From positions 2,852,001 through 2,916,000 of the forward strand of contig JAECYW010000004.1 in the NCBI GenBank assembly GCA_023014335.1: DNA of 64,000 bases, read 5' to 3'. The position numbers and the translations under genes were made by a program. Below are positions 11,905 to 22,706 of this stretch, in pieces. The DNA comes from Galerina marginata. Taxonomy: Eukaryota > Basidiomycota > Agaricomycetes > Agaricales > Galerinaceae. The notes under the pieces were generated by a model. It saw only the letters and a list, made by a program, of their open reading frames with translations, had not been told where the DNA came from and did no database searches. Each line of letters begins with the position of its first letter. Positions within the stretch are counted from its first letter, which is position 1.

Positions 11905-14900
11905 TTACAGGCCAATCCAACTACTGCGACCGCCCGCATTGTGCAAACTTGTGTGCCCAATTTTGACTGTCTCGTAATCCGCACCGCCTAATCTTTCGGT
12001 GTCGTTCACATTCACACTTAACCTAAGGTTGCTTGTGTCCAAAAACGGGGTCTCCTTGGAGTCAATCAAAGGACTGGGAGCTCCCATCGACGAGAATGAC
12101 GACGATGGAGATGAAGAACTGCCGCTGAAAAGCAGTTCCTCGCTTATCCCCGCGGTTGGGATCGAAATAAAAGATTCGGCGTGCCATTCGTACCATACTT
12201 GTCGGTCGTTAGTGAGGCGCCATATCGAAACCTGAAGCTCCGAGTTGCTGGGCAGATACAAGGGTTCCTGAAGCGATGTCAGAAAAATGAGAATAGCTCC
12301 CAAGTAATGAAACGCACTCGAAAAGGGAAGAAGAGAGGAAACCAGCTCAGCATGTCTTTTGACACCTGGTCCTTCCTATGAGGATGTATGCTCAACCCTA
12401 TGTTGCCATACAAAGCCTACCGAAAAAATAATGTGGATCAGAGATTCAGTTGCGTTGTCCCATAGAAATTTATCTTACCGCCTCGAAGTATCCTGCGAGA
12501 CCACTGACAGATCGACAAATCAATACAACGTCACTACACACAACCTGGGCACTCACTGCAGAATACCAGCATGCGGAATATAAAAGCGCAACTTGGCAGA
12601 CCGTGCATTATGACTGTTGGTAAAAGGCAGACCACGAGAATTAAGAACAGCATCTCGCCTCGGATGTTCAAATTCCCAGCACTCCTGCACCTGAGGTCCG
12701 CAGCGTCCATCAACAGTTGCCTTTGTCCCACTGAGGATGTTGACCGCCTGGAACATCACTACATAAGGCGTTTCCAGGCTTTTCTCGTTTTTGGTCGATC
12801 GTGCTTCGTTGTAAAGCTTTGAAGACGAAAGAGGCGCGAGGTGTGCGGTATAAGATGACGGTATCGAGATCCCGTTCGCTATGAAGTAAACAAATCAGAA
12901 GGCGCATATAACACCAGTCTGGAAGGCCCACGGACGTTTCAAGAACCTCATTGCACCGTCAAGACATTCTGGACTGAGCTCGTTGTCCCCAAAGGAACCA
13001 AGCAGCTCGCTAACAAGAATGTCGGCCTTCTCTGGGACGTCAATGACACGCATATCACCGAAGATTAACTGGACTTTGTTGTTCCACTCTTTTGCTTGTC
13101 GCTCTTGTAGTCTGGGTTTATTTTATAGTTAGAAAGACAAAGGACATCGCCACTCTTTATATTAAACACCTACGTGACAAAAGCATTAGGATTTTTTTCG
13201 ACGGCGATGACCGTGGCTTCCCGACGGGCTCTTTCCAATGCCTTGAAGCAACGTGCGACTAGAGGTCCTCGACCTGCGCCAGCAACACAAACAACACTAG
13301 AAGGAAGTCAATGCAGGAAAGACCGTCCGAGATGAATATATGCGCACAGTTTCTCGTCCTGTGGATGATCAAGGAACGCCCTAAACATAGCCTACCCAAA
13401 AATCATTAAATCCTTGGAAAAAAACTCAATTACATCGACTTACCTCTTCATACTGTCTATACTTGACAGGATCTTGCTCAAAGGTCTGGTAGGTGACACT
13501 TGGTAGATTGTCCATCAACGGCTATGCCCCAGAAAATGTCAACGCGTCTCTTCGATGCGAGTAAACAAAATATTACCTGCAACGGAGCCTGCAGATAATC
13601 CTGATAACCCTGCGCAAAATTCTCGACCGTCCCCGCCTTCTTCGTAGCCAGCACCGCCGCACTCGTCTTCTCCAAGTGCCTGACATACTGCGAATACACG
13701 GCTTCCCCGCCGCGGGTATGGTGGCCCTCGCCGACCCCTGCGAGGATGATCATTGGCCGATGCTAGGAAGCGCGGCAGTTAAAATCGTCAGTGTCATGTT
13801 CCATGGTGGGGAAGAACTTGCTATCATGCTGTCTCGGATGAACTGCTGAGTCGGCTTTGGGAGGACGGGGTAGCCTTTCATGTTGGCGATGAAGGTTGAG
13901 GAGGGCAGGAATATGTGCCGCACGGATTCGGCGGCCCATTTACTGAGAACACCAAGGGTCGTAGGTAGCGCGGGAGACAAGTCGAGAGCTAGCAGTGTAA
14001 ATCGTTAGATATTGTTCATACATGGATTGAGGATGCTTTACTCAAGGTCAGCTTGGTGTTGTAATCACACATAGACCTTATAAGGTCCCACATCTCCCAA
14101 GTCGCATTCAGTGAACCTCCAGAAGTCTGCTCGCTCTCGGAAATTACAAGAGAAGGTGCGCCAGGCGAAGTGGGTCCCATATTTGGAGGCGAGTGAAGTG
14201 CTGAGACAGCAGGAGAGTTGGTATGGAACGCAGATGGGTTGTAGATGGGCAGCCTTATCGAGAGATAGATATAAGGAAACTTGGTCAAACAAGATTGGAC
14301 TATACGAGCGTACGACGCGACATGGTCGCGGTGTCGGGGTGCAGGCAGGATTGCGGTTTGTATGTTGAGGTATCCTGCATATGCCAGCTCTTGCTTTAAC
14401 GCCTGTAAAAAATTAAGGTACGGGAGAAGGAAAGATATAAAATGAAGGACATACAATCTCTGCATCGTGGCGAACCCAATCGTCAGCGGCATCAAGTTCC
14501 AACCATTCCGAGACCATCGCAATAACACCCTCCGCTTCGTCTGGAATAAACGTTATCATCGACGTCTCGGCGGACCCAACCATCAAACTACGCACCCAAA
14601 CGCGCAATCGTAACCTCATCTCTCTGAAACGCAGGATTCAACCTCCAAGCCTCCGCCGCAAGCGCTGCACTCTCCTTGTCCCGCTCGCTGCTCTCAGTCG
14701 GGAGCAGGCACATCTCCGACCACCGCTTTTTCCACTTTTCCGTGGTGAGGGGCATGCACACCCGCTTGTACCCGTTTTCTCTGGCATGGGCGATGAGATT
14801 GAGCACGGGGGTTTCGTCGTGTTGCTGCTGCTGGGAATCGGACGACTCGAGCGATCGCGAAGCTCTGGAAATGTCTTTGAGTGTGAGATATGTGGATAGA

Positions 14901-14941
14901 GTCGCACAAGGATCCCAGCCGGATGTTTCTTGATAGTCCAT
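11905..14941 (-). CDS. skb1: PRMT5/Skb1 type II protein arginine N-methyltransferase
   Basis: This enzyme makes symmetric dimethylarginine on histones and Sm proteins using S-adenosylmethionine. Start ATG 14941 ([12 protein letters not shown]). About a dozen exons give the N-terminal TIM-barrel ([40 protein letters not shown]), then [54 protein letters not shown], the SAM motif [20 protein letters not shown], and the double-E loop [15 protein letters not shown] with both catalytic glutamates. The C-terminal beta-barrel includes [13 protein letters not shown] and [16 protein letters not shown], ending with [16 protein letters not shown] and a Ser-rich insert before stop TAA 11905-11907. All diagnostic segments are present, so it should be active. 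The C-terminal insert (about 12030-12170) looks lineage-specific. Confidence 0.95.
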
Positions 14942-15787
14942 GTCGGAATTCTAGGATCGATGGGGGTTAAGTTTTAAGATAGTAGCAGATCCAATATTAT
15001 TCCGAATAGGCGAAGCAGCCCAAGTCGGTTGTGTAGAGGTCAAGGACAAAAAGATAAGCAGTGTGAACCCAATGTGAATTGTGATTGTCGAAAAACGCAG
15101 GCCATCATCACCCTTATTTGTCCCACGCAAATAACGCGTCAATTAAGCGTGTTTCTGCTTTCACACGGGCGTCTCGTGGGGGTAATTATACGAGAACGTT
15201 AACGAAGAACTTTGCTGCGACGTGAATTGTCATGTAGAGTTGCTATATAGCTACAATGATTCATTCCACTATCTCCGAAAATAATTTCGTGATGGTCGAG
15301 AAAGCAAGTAATACGCTGCAGGCCGTTAAGAGGCGCTCGACCTCAAATGTTCTGCGATCTCGCCGGGTGTCAACTCGCGTGTATTAGGATGCTCGGAATC
15401 GTTTCCCAAAGCTGACTTTGTACGATTCGCACGGAATTTCTGTTTAATGCACCGCAGAAATATCGGATCGAGCAGAGGAACGAATTTATTTCTGGAGCTT
15501 CTACGAGCCCTTTATATCCCTTCATTACGAGCCAAGTCTCCAAGCAACTGTATGTATTTTTGCGACCCTCGAGCTCGTTCCGGCGTTTATATCAATAGCA
15601 CAGGTGTCAACGAGAATTGCTACCCTGATCGACCACCGGGTCCTCTTGATCACGATCAATCTCGAGGACTTCTGATCATGATCAAAAAATCAGATCGGAT
15701 TGCATTAGTGCCGCGGTTAAATCAGGCAGGGCCTTGACCGATTATACGATGGGCATTGACGTCAAGAGTTATATACGGTTTTTTATC
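14942..15787. promoter_or_regulatory. PRMT5 upstream region with GATC-rich inverted repeats
   Basis: No gene is seen here. The stretch carries the PRMT5 promoter and the 3' flank of the ankyrin gene. At 15640-15669 GTCCTC and GAGGAC flank TTGATC-AC-GATCAA, a nested inverted repeat. At 15673-15684 lies the perfect palindrome TGATCATGATCA. These could form hairpins or bind a dimeric factor; no function is known. Confidence 0.45.
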
Positions 15788-16749
15788 CTACCCAGTACCT
15801 TTGTCCGTCCTTGGACGCTTTGATGAGGTGCCATCGGGGCCCGTGTCACCTCTGGCATTCTCATCGTCGGTAGTCATCTCGAATCCAGTAATAACGCCTT
15901 CTAGAACTGTCCGACTAACGGCTTGTCGAAGCTCTTCCTCAGGATCGCGACCTTCGGCTTCGGCCCGCTGCATAATGTCTTGGACAGATGTCATCAAGGC
16001 CGATGTAAGTTGCTCAGAAGCGAGGTTCTGTGAGTGCTGTGAAGGCGCGGACGAGGTTTGGCCCAGGGGGACAACAGATGGGTCCAAGGTCGACCGCAGA
16101 TAGTCCGCGATTTGTGGAAAGTCGTCTGTCAGGTGGTCAATTGGCTATGAAACGTTTAGCAGTAATTTGAAAAATCCATATGGCCCTAGACCCACGGAAA
16201 CGCCTTCCAGATTCTGCCGTGCCACGACTGCACCATGTTGAACGAGGTAACGGGCAGTTTCGATGTTTTCGACGGTGTATAACGGTGTGTCACCATCGCT
16301 GTCGGTGATATTTACATCGCCGCCTGCGGAAAAATGCAAGCAAGGGGGGGCTAAGCAGGCGGAGGAATGGAAATAAACAGGAAGAGGCTAACCGCGCGAC
16401 AGTAAATATTCCAGCACATGTATATGGCCGTAGGAAGCGGCTGCATGGCTTGATGAGGGTGAGGAATGGCTTGAAACATGAGGTAGCAAAAGGGCATTAC
16501 ATTGGGGTGTAGGTGAAGTCGTCTGGCAGGTTGGGAGACAGGGCTAAATGGAGATTTTGATTATCGATTTGACGAGCAAACTCCGGCTAGAGGAAAACTT
16601 GCAGTGGTGCTCTATCAGCTCCTAGTTTGAAATCGATGTTATTGAGTGGTCGGATGAGGTAATGAGCATGCAAGATGAATACGAACCCTAACTCTATCGA
16701 GGTCGCCATCACCTGCAGCCACCCATATGTTTTTTGGAGCCCTGGCCAT
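15788..16749 (-). CDS. Small ankyrin-repeat protein
   Basis: A protein of about 221 aa encoded by six exons: 16687-16749, 16603-16621, 16501-16543, 16393-16448, 16196-16323 and 15788-16144. Start ATG 16749 gives MARAPKNIWVAAGDGDLDR, continuing VRELIEHHSLSPN. Ankyrin repeats follow: TPIHAAASYGHIHVLEYLLS, then GGDVNITDSDGDTPLYTVEN with TARYLVQHGA. The C-terminal third is acidic and polar, with SRTVLEGVITGFEM and a basic end. It resembles the short ankyrin proteins of fungi such as S. cerevisiae YCR051W. The intron at 16544-16602 has a GC donor (GCAAGT) and an AG acceptor. It is likely a protein-interaction adaptor of unknown role. It diverges from the WC-2 gene across 424 bp. Confidence 0.85.
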
Positions 16750-17173
16750 GTAGTAGACGTGGTGAAGATTGAAAGAAAGCTCCGAGGAATCGACGATGTG
16801 CTTCGGCAAGAAGCCGGGACAAACAGGGGCAAACAGGAGAGGAAAGGGAGGACGGAGGAGAGGAGGAGAGAGCTAATAGCGAGAATGAGAAAAGCAGGAG
16901 AACGCGTCGGGGCAGGCGCGGATCTGGCGCGGATCTGGCGATCGGAGTAGTGACGGCCTGTTTTGGAATTCATTATGGCATGTTGACGGTGTTCGCTGCG
17001 GCGGGCAGAGAGACGGCGGCGGGTGTAAGAGCGGGCGGGTGAAACTTTTTTGAGTGAGACCGCATCCGGCGCAGAATTTGTCTCAGTTGCTCTCTCTCCG
17101 TAACTCTCTTGATCGATTCTTCCGCGCAATCGATCCCCAGCCCTGGCGATCTCGCTCCCCTCTCCGAACCACC
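16750..17173. promoter_or_regulatory. Bidirectional promoter, ankyrin gene / WC-2 gene
   Basis: 424 bp between two divergent start codons. It contains the inverted repeat GATCGATT (17111-17118), 9-nt spacer, AATCGATC (17128-17135), 38 bp before the WC-2 ATG, and further GATC-containing sites around 16919-16943. The GATCGA core resembles light-response elements bound by the Neurospora white-collar complex (family knowledge). Control of WC-2 by its own complex is inference. Confidence 0.45.
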
Positions 17174-19665
17174 ATGAGCTATCTCATGTCCTCCTTTGAC
17201 ACACACCCCCCCAACCCACGGCCCAGGCTGCCTATGTCTCCGCCGTCCTTCTACCCCCCCGCCACCGACATCCCGACCGCGCCGTATTCCACCGATCACC
17301 CTCTGCCGAAAGTCGGCCAGACACGCTGCTGTACGTCTTTCTCTGATCGTTCGTCTCTATTTCTCACCCCCGGCTCCCCGCAGATTGGACCTTGTTGTCT
17401 TCCGACCTCCATTTCATTTATCTCGACCCTGTTCTCGCCAGCCACCTCGAAGACCAGGCCGAGCTGCTCATCGGAAAGTCTCTTCTTTCTTTCGTCCATC
17501 CCGACGAACAAGCATCCGCCAAGCAGGATCTCGGAAGTGTGTTGGATAGCAGAACTCTGCATGGTTCGGTCACCCGGTGCGCTCTCCCCACACACTCTTC
17601 ATACTTCGCTTATATATATGTTCCTTCCGCAGCGTTCGCTTTTCGCGCTTGTCAAAAGTCCGTCGACATCTCGGTTATGATGGTCCCCCTCCAAATTGGT
17701 CCGAGGCCGACAAAATAGCTCTCGACAAGGACTACATGGCTGTGGACATTGTCATCAACTGGGCTGCTGAAGGCCTCGTGCTCTGCTTCATCCATGCCAC
17801 CGTCGATCTCACCCCCAATGACAACGACGAAAGCAGCAAAACTGACTGGACCAATTGGTGTGGTACCCCCTATATGCCCCTCGAGGAAGTCCAGCTGCTC
17901 TACCGCCGTCTGCAAACCTACATCGCTCAGACTGGCGACATGTCTAGAGTCTTCCAGATTTTGGCAAATCAACGGGACAGGCCCTTGCTCATGAGTTGGC
18001 CTTCTGACCCTTCTCAAGGTCCAACCAGCAGGGATTTTGCCAAACTCGTGGAGAACGTCCAAATCGGCAGCGGAGTTCCCGGCGGAAACGATGCTAAAAC
18101 GAGTTGCACACGCAGGTATAAAGCATTGCAAAACATGCCTCCCGTCTTTGGGGGTGAGGTTGAGAGCATATTCATACCACATGGTAAGTCAGCCTTTTCG
18201 GACTCTTCTTAAATCACCTTTTCTCGGTATAACTAGGCCATCCTCTTTCTTATAGGAACTATAATTTTTGCCTGCCACAAGGTCAATTCGACCCATCGCA
18301 GCTCCAGCGCCAACTCTACTGCACCTATGCAACAAGTAGACTACGCCCCGCAGGGTTATAACCCTCACCAAAATTCCTCCTACTACGAACACGGAGGCTC
18401 ATATGCTCTGCCTCCTCTGTCGCCTCAGAGTCAGGCCTATAATAGCTCTTTTATTCAGCAACAAGGACCTGGTGTCCAGCCATCCTATTCTCCACAACGA
18501 TGGGCACAAGGTGGGCGATTTACTTTTCTTATGGCGTACCGGAAAAATTATGTCTGACGCGCATATAGCACCCCTTCCATCCAGTGCCACCAGTCTACGA
18601 TCTGGATCTTATCCAGGGACTTCACCGACTCAAACAAATCAGTCGTGGACATCTGGGCCGCCTTCTGCCTCATCATATATGGAACCCTCATCTGCACCGC
18701 CTTTTAATCGCCCGATCTCCCCCACCTACAATTATTCGTCGACAGGTGGCAGTAGTGCAGGGGCGTCTCCGACTTCTGACGTGGTCCCTCCTCCGAGACG
18801 CCGTATCAGCCCTGGGTCGTCTCGAGACCAAACTGGTCCCACTCGAGCCGCCGGAAACCGGCCTACGGGGGTCCAAAAGTGCTCCAGCTGCAAAGCGACT
18901 TCGAGCCCTGAATGGCGAAAAGGTCCCAGCGGAAAAAAGGAACTCTGCAACGCGTGAGCAATACCAACGATGTTTCGGCGTCTCTAGATTCTTACTTTCT
19001 TAATTATTTTTAGATGCGGTTTGAGGTATGCTCGTTCCCGCGCCAAGAAGGAAGGGCCCAATCAAACTCAGCAACGGCGACGCAAGGAGAAGGGTATCAC
19101 CAAGCGCGAGTCCGCAACACCGCCAACATCCGCGCCGCCCTACTCGGCCATTCGTCGTAATTACGCAGACAGCTCGTTCTCCGCATCGTCGGCGGGCTCT
19201 GCCTCAGGCAGCGATATCTATCCCCACTCGGGCCAACATGTCATCGACAATATGACACCGTCTCCTTCTCCTCCAGCTTCGAGTATGAATTTTGTACATT
19301 ATGCACCAGGTAGCGCGGATAACCGGCCACCTTACTCTGCGACCGGCAGCAGCTTTTATTCTGTTCCGTCACCCCTCTCCAACACCCACGTCCTCCACCC
19401 GCCACAGCACCAGCACCCTCCAGCGCAACACATAAATACCAATCAGCTCCCGCCACTAGGCCAGCTGTCGTCCTATGCCGGGCGAATGTCTCCGATGATG
19501 CCCCCTGGGTCTCCCGTGTCGCATTCGTCGCTCACCTCGACGATGCCTCCCGCTTCCTACGAACGCGACCGGGAGCGCGATCGCGAATACCGCGAGTTAC
19601 CCCCTACACCGCTGTCTGCTGAGCCTCGCCTGACGACTCGGAGGTCGATCTTGACACACCAGTAG
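17174..19665 (+). CDS. wc-2: WC-2-like PAS/GATA zinc-finger transcription factor (blue-light response)
   Basis: This is the partner of the WC-1 photoreceptor in the white-collar complex. The exons 17174-17330, 17384-17576, 17633-18183, 18256-18510, 18569-18953 and 19014-19665 give about 730 aa. The N-terminus is Pro-rich. A PAS domain spans roughly residues 50-260 (YWTLLSSDLHFIYLDPVLAS; LLIGKSLLSFVHPDEQASAK; DMSRVFQILANQRDRPLLMS). A Ser/Pro/Gln-rich linker follows. The GATA finger is C-x2-C-x18-C-x2-C: QKCSSCKATSSPEWRKGP, then KKELCNACGLRYARSRAKK, with its last CNA/CGL split by the fifth intron. The C-terminus is disordered. No LOV-type flavin cysteine motif (GRNCRFLQ) is present, as expected for WC-2 rather than WC-1. 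Basidiomycete WC-2 proteins control light-induced fruiting. Confidence 0.92.
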
Positions 19666-20501
19666 TGTCGTATCTATGTAGCGGCCTCCGGAGTCGCCGT
19701 TGCCCCTCATACTACACCTACCACTACCTGCTACTGCTACCACCCAGCCAACGGCCACCAACCCAATTACCGCGACTAGCATTGAACAACGCAGCGGGCC
19801 GAATATTTTGTAAACCAAAAAGGACATTCACCATTACTCTTAAAGCCGACTAGCCAGTATTAATTATTCTCATTTCCCCCGTATCGTATGCCTTGTGTTC
19901 AATTCGTGTCTGTCCACTCTTCCACCCCACACGTGTAACCCTCTTGCGCCCGTTCCACTTGAACCTGCCTGCCTGCAGGCCTTCCTCTCTTCGCTTAGCA
20001 GTTAAATAGCGCCCCTTTTACTCAACCTTCGATTTCTGGTTCGAGATGGACGTACATTACATAGTACCTTATATTCGCGCCTTGGGCTCCTCTGCAAACA
20101 TATGTAGTGTAGTCGCCTGGCGTAAAGTAAAATCCCGTCGTTTTGTATCCACCACCTTGTCTTGTATACGCATATGTAGGTACATTGTTACTTTTTTTTT
20201 TGGCCGAGTCCAAGTTGAGTTGCAAGATCTTTTTCCTCAGATCTCATCACATCATGATTGTGAATGGAAGAGACGATCCCGAGCGAATCTTATCTTACGT
20301 TGATGTGCTGATCCGGTTCATTTCAATGACGTATCTTCTCTCGGCAAACCCGCAAATCATATCGGCCTCAGTCGTGTTACGTTGCGCATATCATATATTT
20401 AGCATGGATACATTCAGAATCATAATGGTGCGTGTACTCTGCCTTCGACGCAGGCAATGATCAGTCCTAAATATAGAGTCAGTCTCGAAGCATCCTCCAA
20501 T
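19666..20501. other. Intergenic, convergent 3' ends
   Basis: Spacer between the WC-2 stop (+) and the DUF6699 gene stop (-). Several short ORFs occur but none has coding character. It likely holds both 3' UTRs. Confidence 0.45.
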
Positions 20502-21717
20502 CTACAAGCAACCTACAAGGGTCATCCTCTCGCGCTGCGGCACGGCCGTCTTCATTTCCCATGTCCCATTACGGCTGCGTGTTAACCCAACGAAGCAGAT
20601 TTCCTGGCCCAGGAAATCAACGCGACGAACACCTCCCCCAATCTCTCTCGGATCGCCGGCACACCGCTCATGGAAGACCCCGCTGATGAGCTCGCGGTCC
20701 GCCGAGGCTAATCCGATGGTATAAAAGTCGTGGTGTTCGATAGCGTGCCTCAGCTGCTCGTATATCCCATCCAGGACGTCCTGGATGGTGATGCCGGCGC
20801 TGATGGGGTAGCGGGCTTCTATCTTGATCTTCCATGGTAGTTTGGGGTGCCAAATTAGCATGCGGTGGGTTGGGGGAGTGGTTGCTAGTTGGTAGAGGTC
20901 GAGGGCGTCTGCTGGTCTCCCCAAGGCTTTGATGAGCAAATTCGATCCTGGTCCGGGTAGGTGGCGTAGGTTGTAGACAAGAGACGTTGGTTGGCGGGAA
21001 CGGTAGGAAATTAAGGGGTGAAGACGATACATGCGGAATGAAGGGCTTGCTGTGGTGGAAAAAAGGGTTAGTTAATATTTGGAAGGGTAGCAAACGGACG
21101 AGACGCGACGTACGCATGACAAGCGAGGTGAGACTGCCGAAATACTTTCCCAGACCGCGTTTAGATGGAGATTTGTATCCTTTTCTCCAGGTTCGCGGTT
21201 TGCGGGTAAGAGGCACTTGGTCGTGAGAAGAGGCATAATACTCGTAAGAAGCACGAGGCTGCGAGGGAGGTCGGTAGGAATGGTTCGTCTGAGGGAGAGT
21301 GATGTTGCGAGCGAGTGTGGTATAGCGTCCATAGGACTCCCGATATGGTTTCCGCCTTCGACCAACTGACCCTTTCCCTCCGCGTGCCCGAGCGTATTGC
21401 GTTCGAGCGTGAACGTGATGGATGACCTGCGGAACAGGGTACGGGTATTGGAGAAGTTCTGGCGCGCTGTAAATGTGGTGTGCGTCCGGCATATCTGGGA
21501 ACATGAGATGAGACAGGAAACTTTCATCGTGCATCAGAGGTCCGAGAATGGATCTAAAGCGAGTTCGTCAGCGTTGAAGAGAAAACAAGTAGCTGCAAGT
21601 TATTCACTCAATAGGCCAGCTGGTTTAAATAATGAGACTTATTGGCAGCAAGAGAGGCTTGAGCATAGCTCACCTAGATGATGCGTTGTACTCTTCAACC
21701 CATGGAGGCCGGGCCAT
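20502..21717 (-). CDS. DUF6699-domain protein
   Basis: This belongs to a basidiomycete-expanded family of unknown function. A short first exon (21674-21717, MARPPWVEEYNASS) is proposed to splice to RSILGPLMHDESFLSHLMFP; the alternative start is ATG 21534. The N-terminal 150 residues are basic and Tyr/Arg-rich. An intron ending near 21048 restores the frame to SPSFRMYRLHPLISYRSR. The DUF6699 domain then reads NLLIKALGRPADALDLYQLA, MLIWHPKLPWKIKI and GITIQDVLDGIYEQLRHAIE, typical of the family. It ends PQRERMTLVGCL at 20502. Catalytic residues are not known for this family. The family call is firm and the exact start is moderately sure. Confidence 0.8.
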
Positions 21718-22706
21718 GCTCGTCGAACAGTGAGATTAGCCACGTAGTTAGGAGAGGACAAAGAACGGGCATCAACAGAGGAAAGTGGAGGAAAGATAAG
21801 AGGCGAGTCATTCTTGACCTTCTACTGACTGCGACGCCGTTCTTGCTGGTAGTGGACAAAAGAACAAATCAAGGTTTCTGGGCTCGCCCAAACAAACCCT
21901 AACCCGACCCGCAAGTCCCGTTTTGGGAACTTCTCTTCCTTTGGCGGTTGCGGCGTTGAATTTTCCCACCCGCTTGCAGAGAGACGGCGGAGTGACTCCG
22001 GCCATTTATGCTTGTGTCTAATATACTATATTATTACGCTGTTCAATCCAACGAGTTGTTCAGCGCTTACTTGTCCAAATAGTGGTGCCTTACTTGAGTG
22101 CTGAGCAAGTGCTTAGAAGACTTTAGCACATTTTCACTGTATATTGAATATTCGAAGGGGTGACATAAGGATTACTTATAACCAATGCAAAAATCGTGTT
22201 GTATTTTGAGGTGCGGCACCTTTTTATTTTCGGATGACGCAGTGGGTAAAAGATTGTCTGCACAACAAGTCATTGCGTCAGAACATTTGAGGGTGGTGAA
22301 TGTGGAAGGACCGCGTAGCTATAATCCTTTCGTTGACATGTGGTAGCCTGGGGATTGGCGCTTGTTTAATTGGGGCCTATTTGGGAGATGCTCTGAATAC
22401 GAGCAGCGAGCCTGAACCAAGCCTGAACGCGTTTGTCGGCCCGCATGCAATGCTGGGGCGTTGAAACAAAGGGGTGAAAGTTAAGGGAACCTGCAGTTAA
22501 TTACGAAGGTATGCAATCATTTATTGGTATAATTAACATATTTTTTCACTGGCGAGGCTCAGAAGAAAAAAACACGGGTCGAAGGAATGCTCAAATCATG
22601 ATGTCATTCCTAATTAGGATCCTTTGCACAGCCACGGAAGGAAATGAAATGTGACTCATTAATTGAACTCATAACCACTTTTCTTACAACACTCTCTTCA
22701 CTGACA
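21718..22706. other. Intergenic, divergent promoters
   Basis: Nearly 1 kb between the DUF6699 start (-) and the SDS22 start (+). It is AT-rich in its second half. No gene, RNA or clear repeat was recognised. Confidence 0.4.

Noticed and set aside
15447..15737. 96-codon plus-strand ORF in the PRMT5 upstream region
   Set aside because: No recognised similarity, no splice partners and no coding-like composition.
16587..17129. 180-codon minus-strand ORF upstream of the ankyrin gene
   Set aside because: It covers the promoter and first exon of the ankyrin gene in another frame and has no family features.
20668..21534. 288-codon minus-strand ORF ending in Pro/Arg-rich sequence
   Set aside because: The first half is the DUF6699 gene's exon. 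After the intron near 21050-21110 the frame is wrong, and the spliced frame matches DUF6699.
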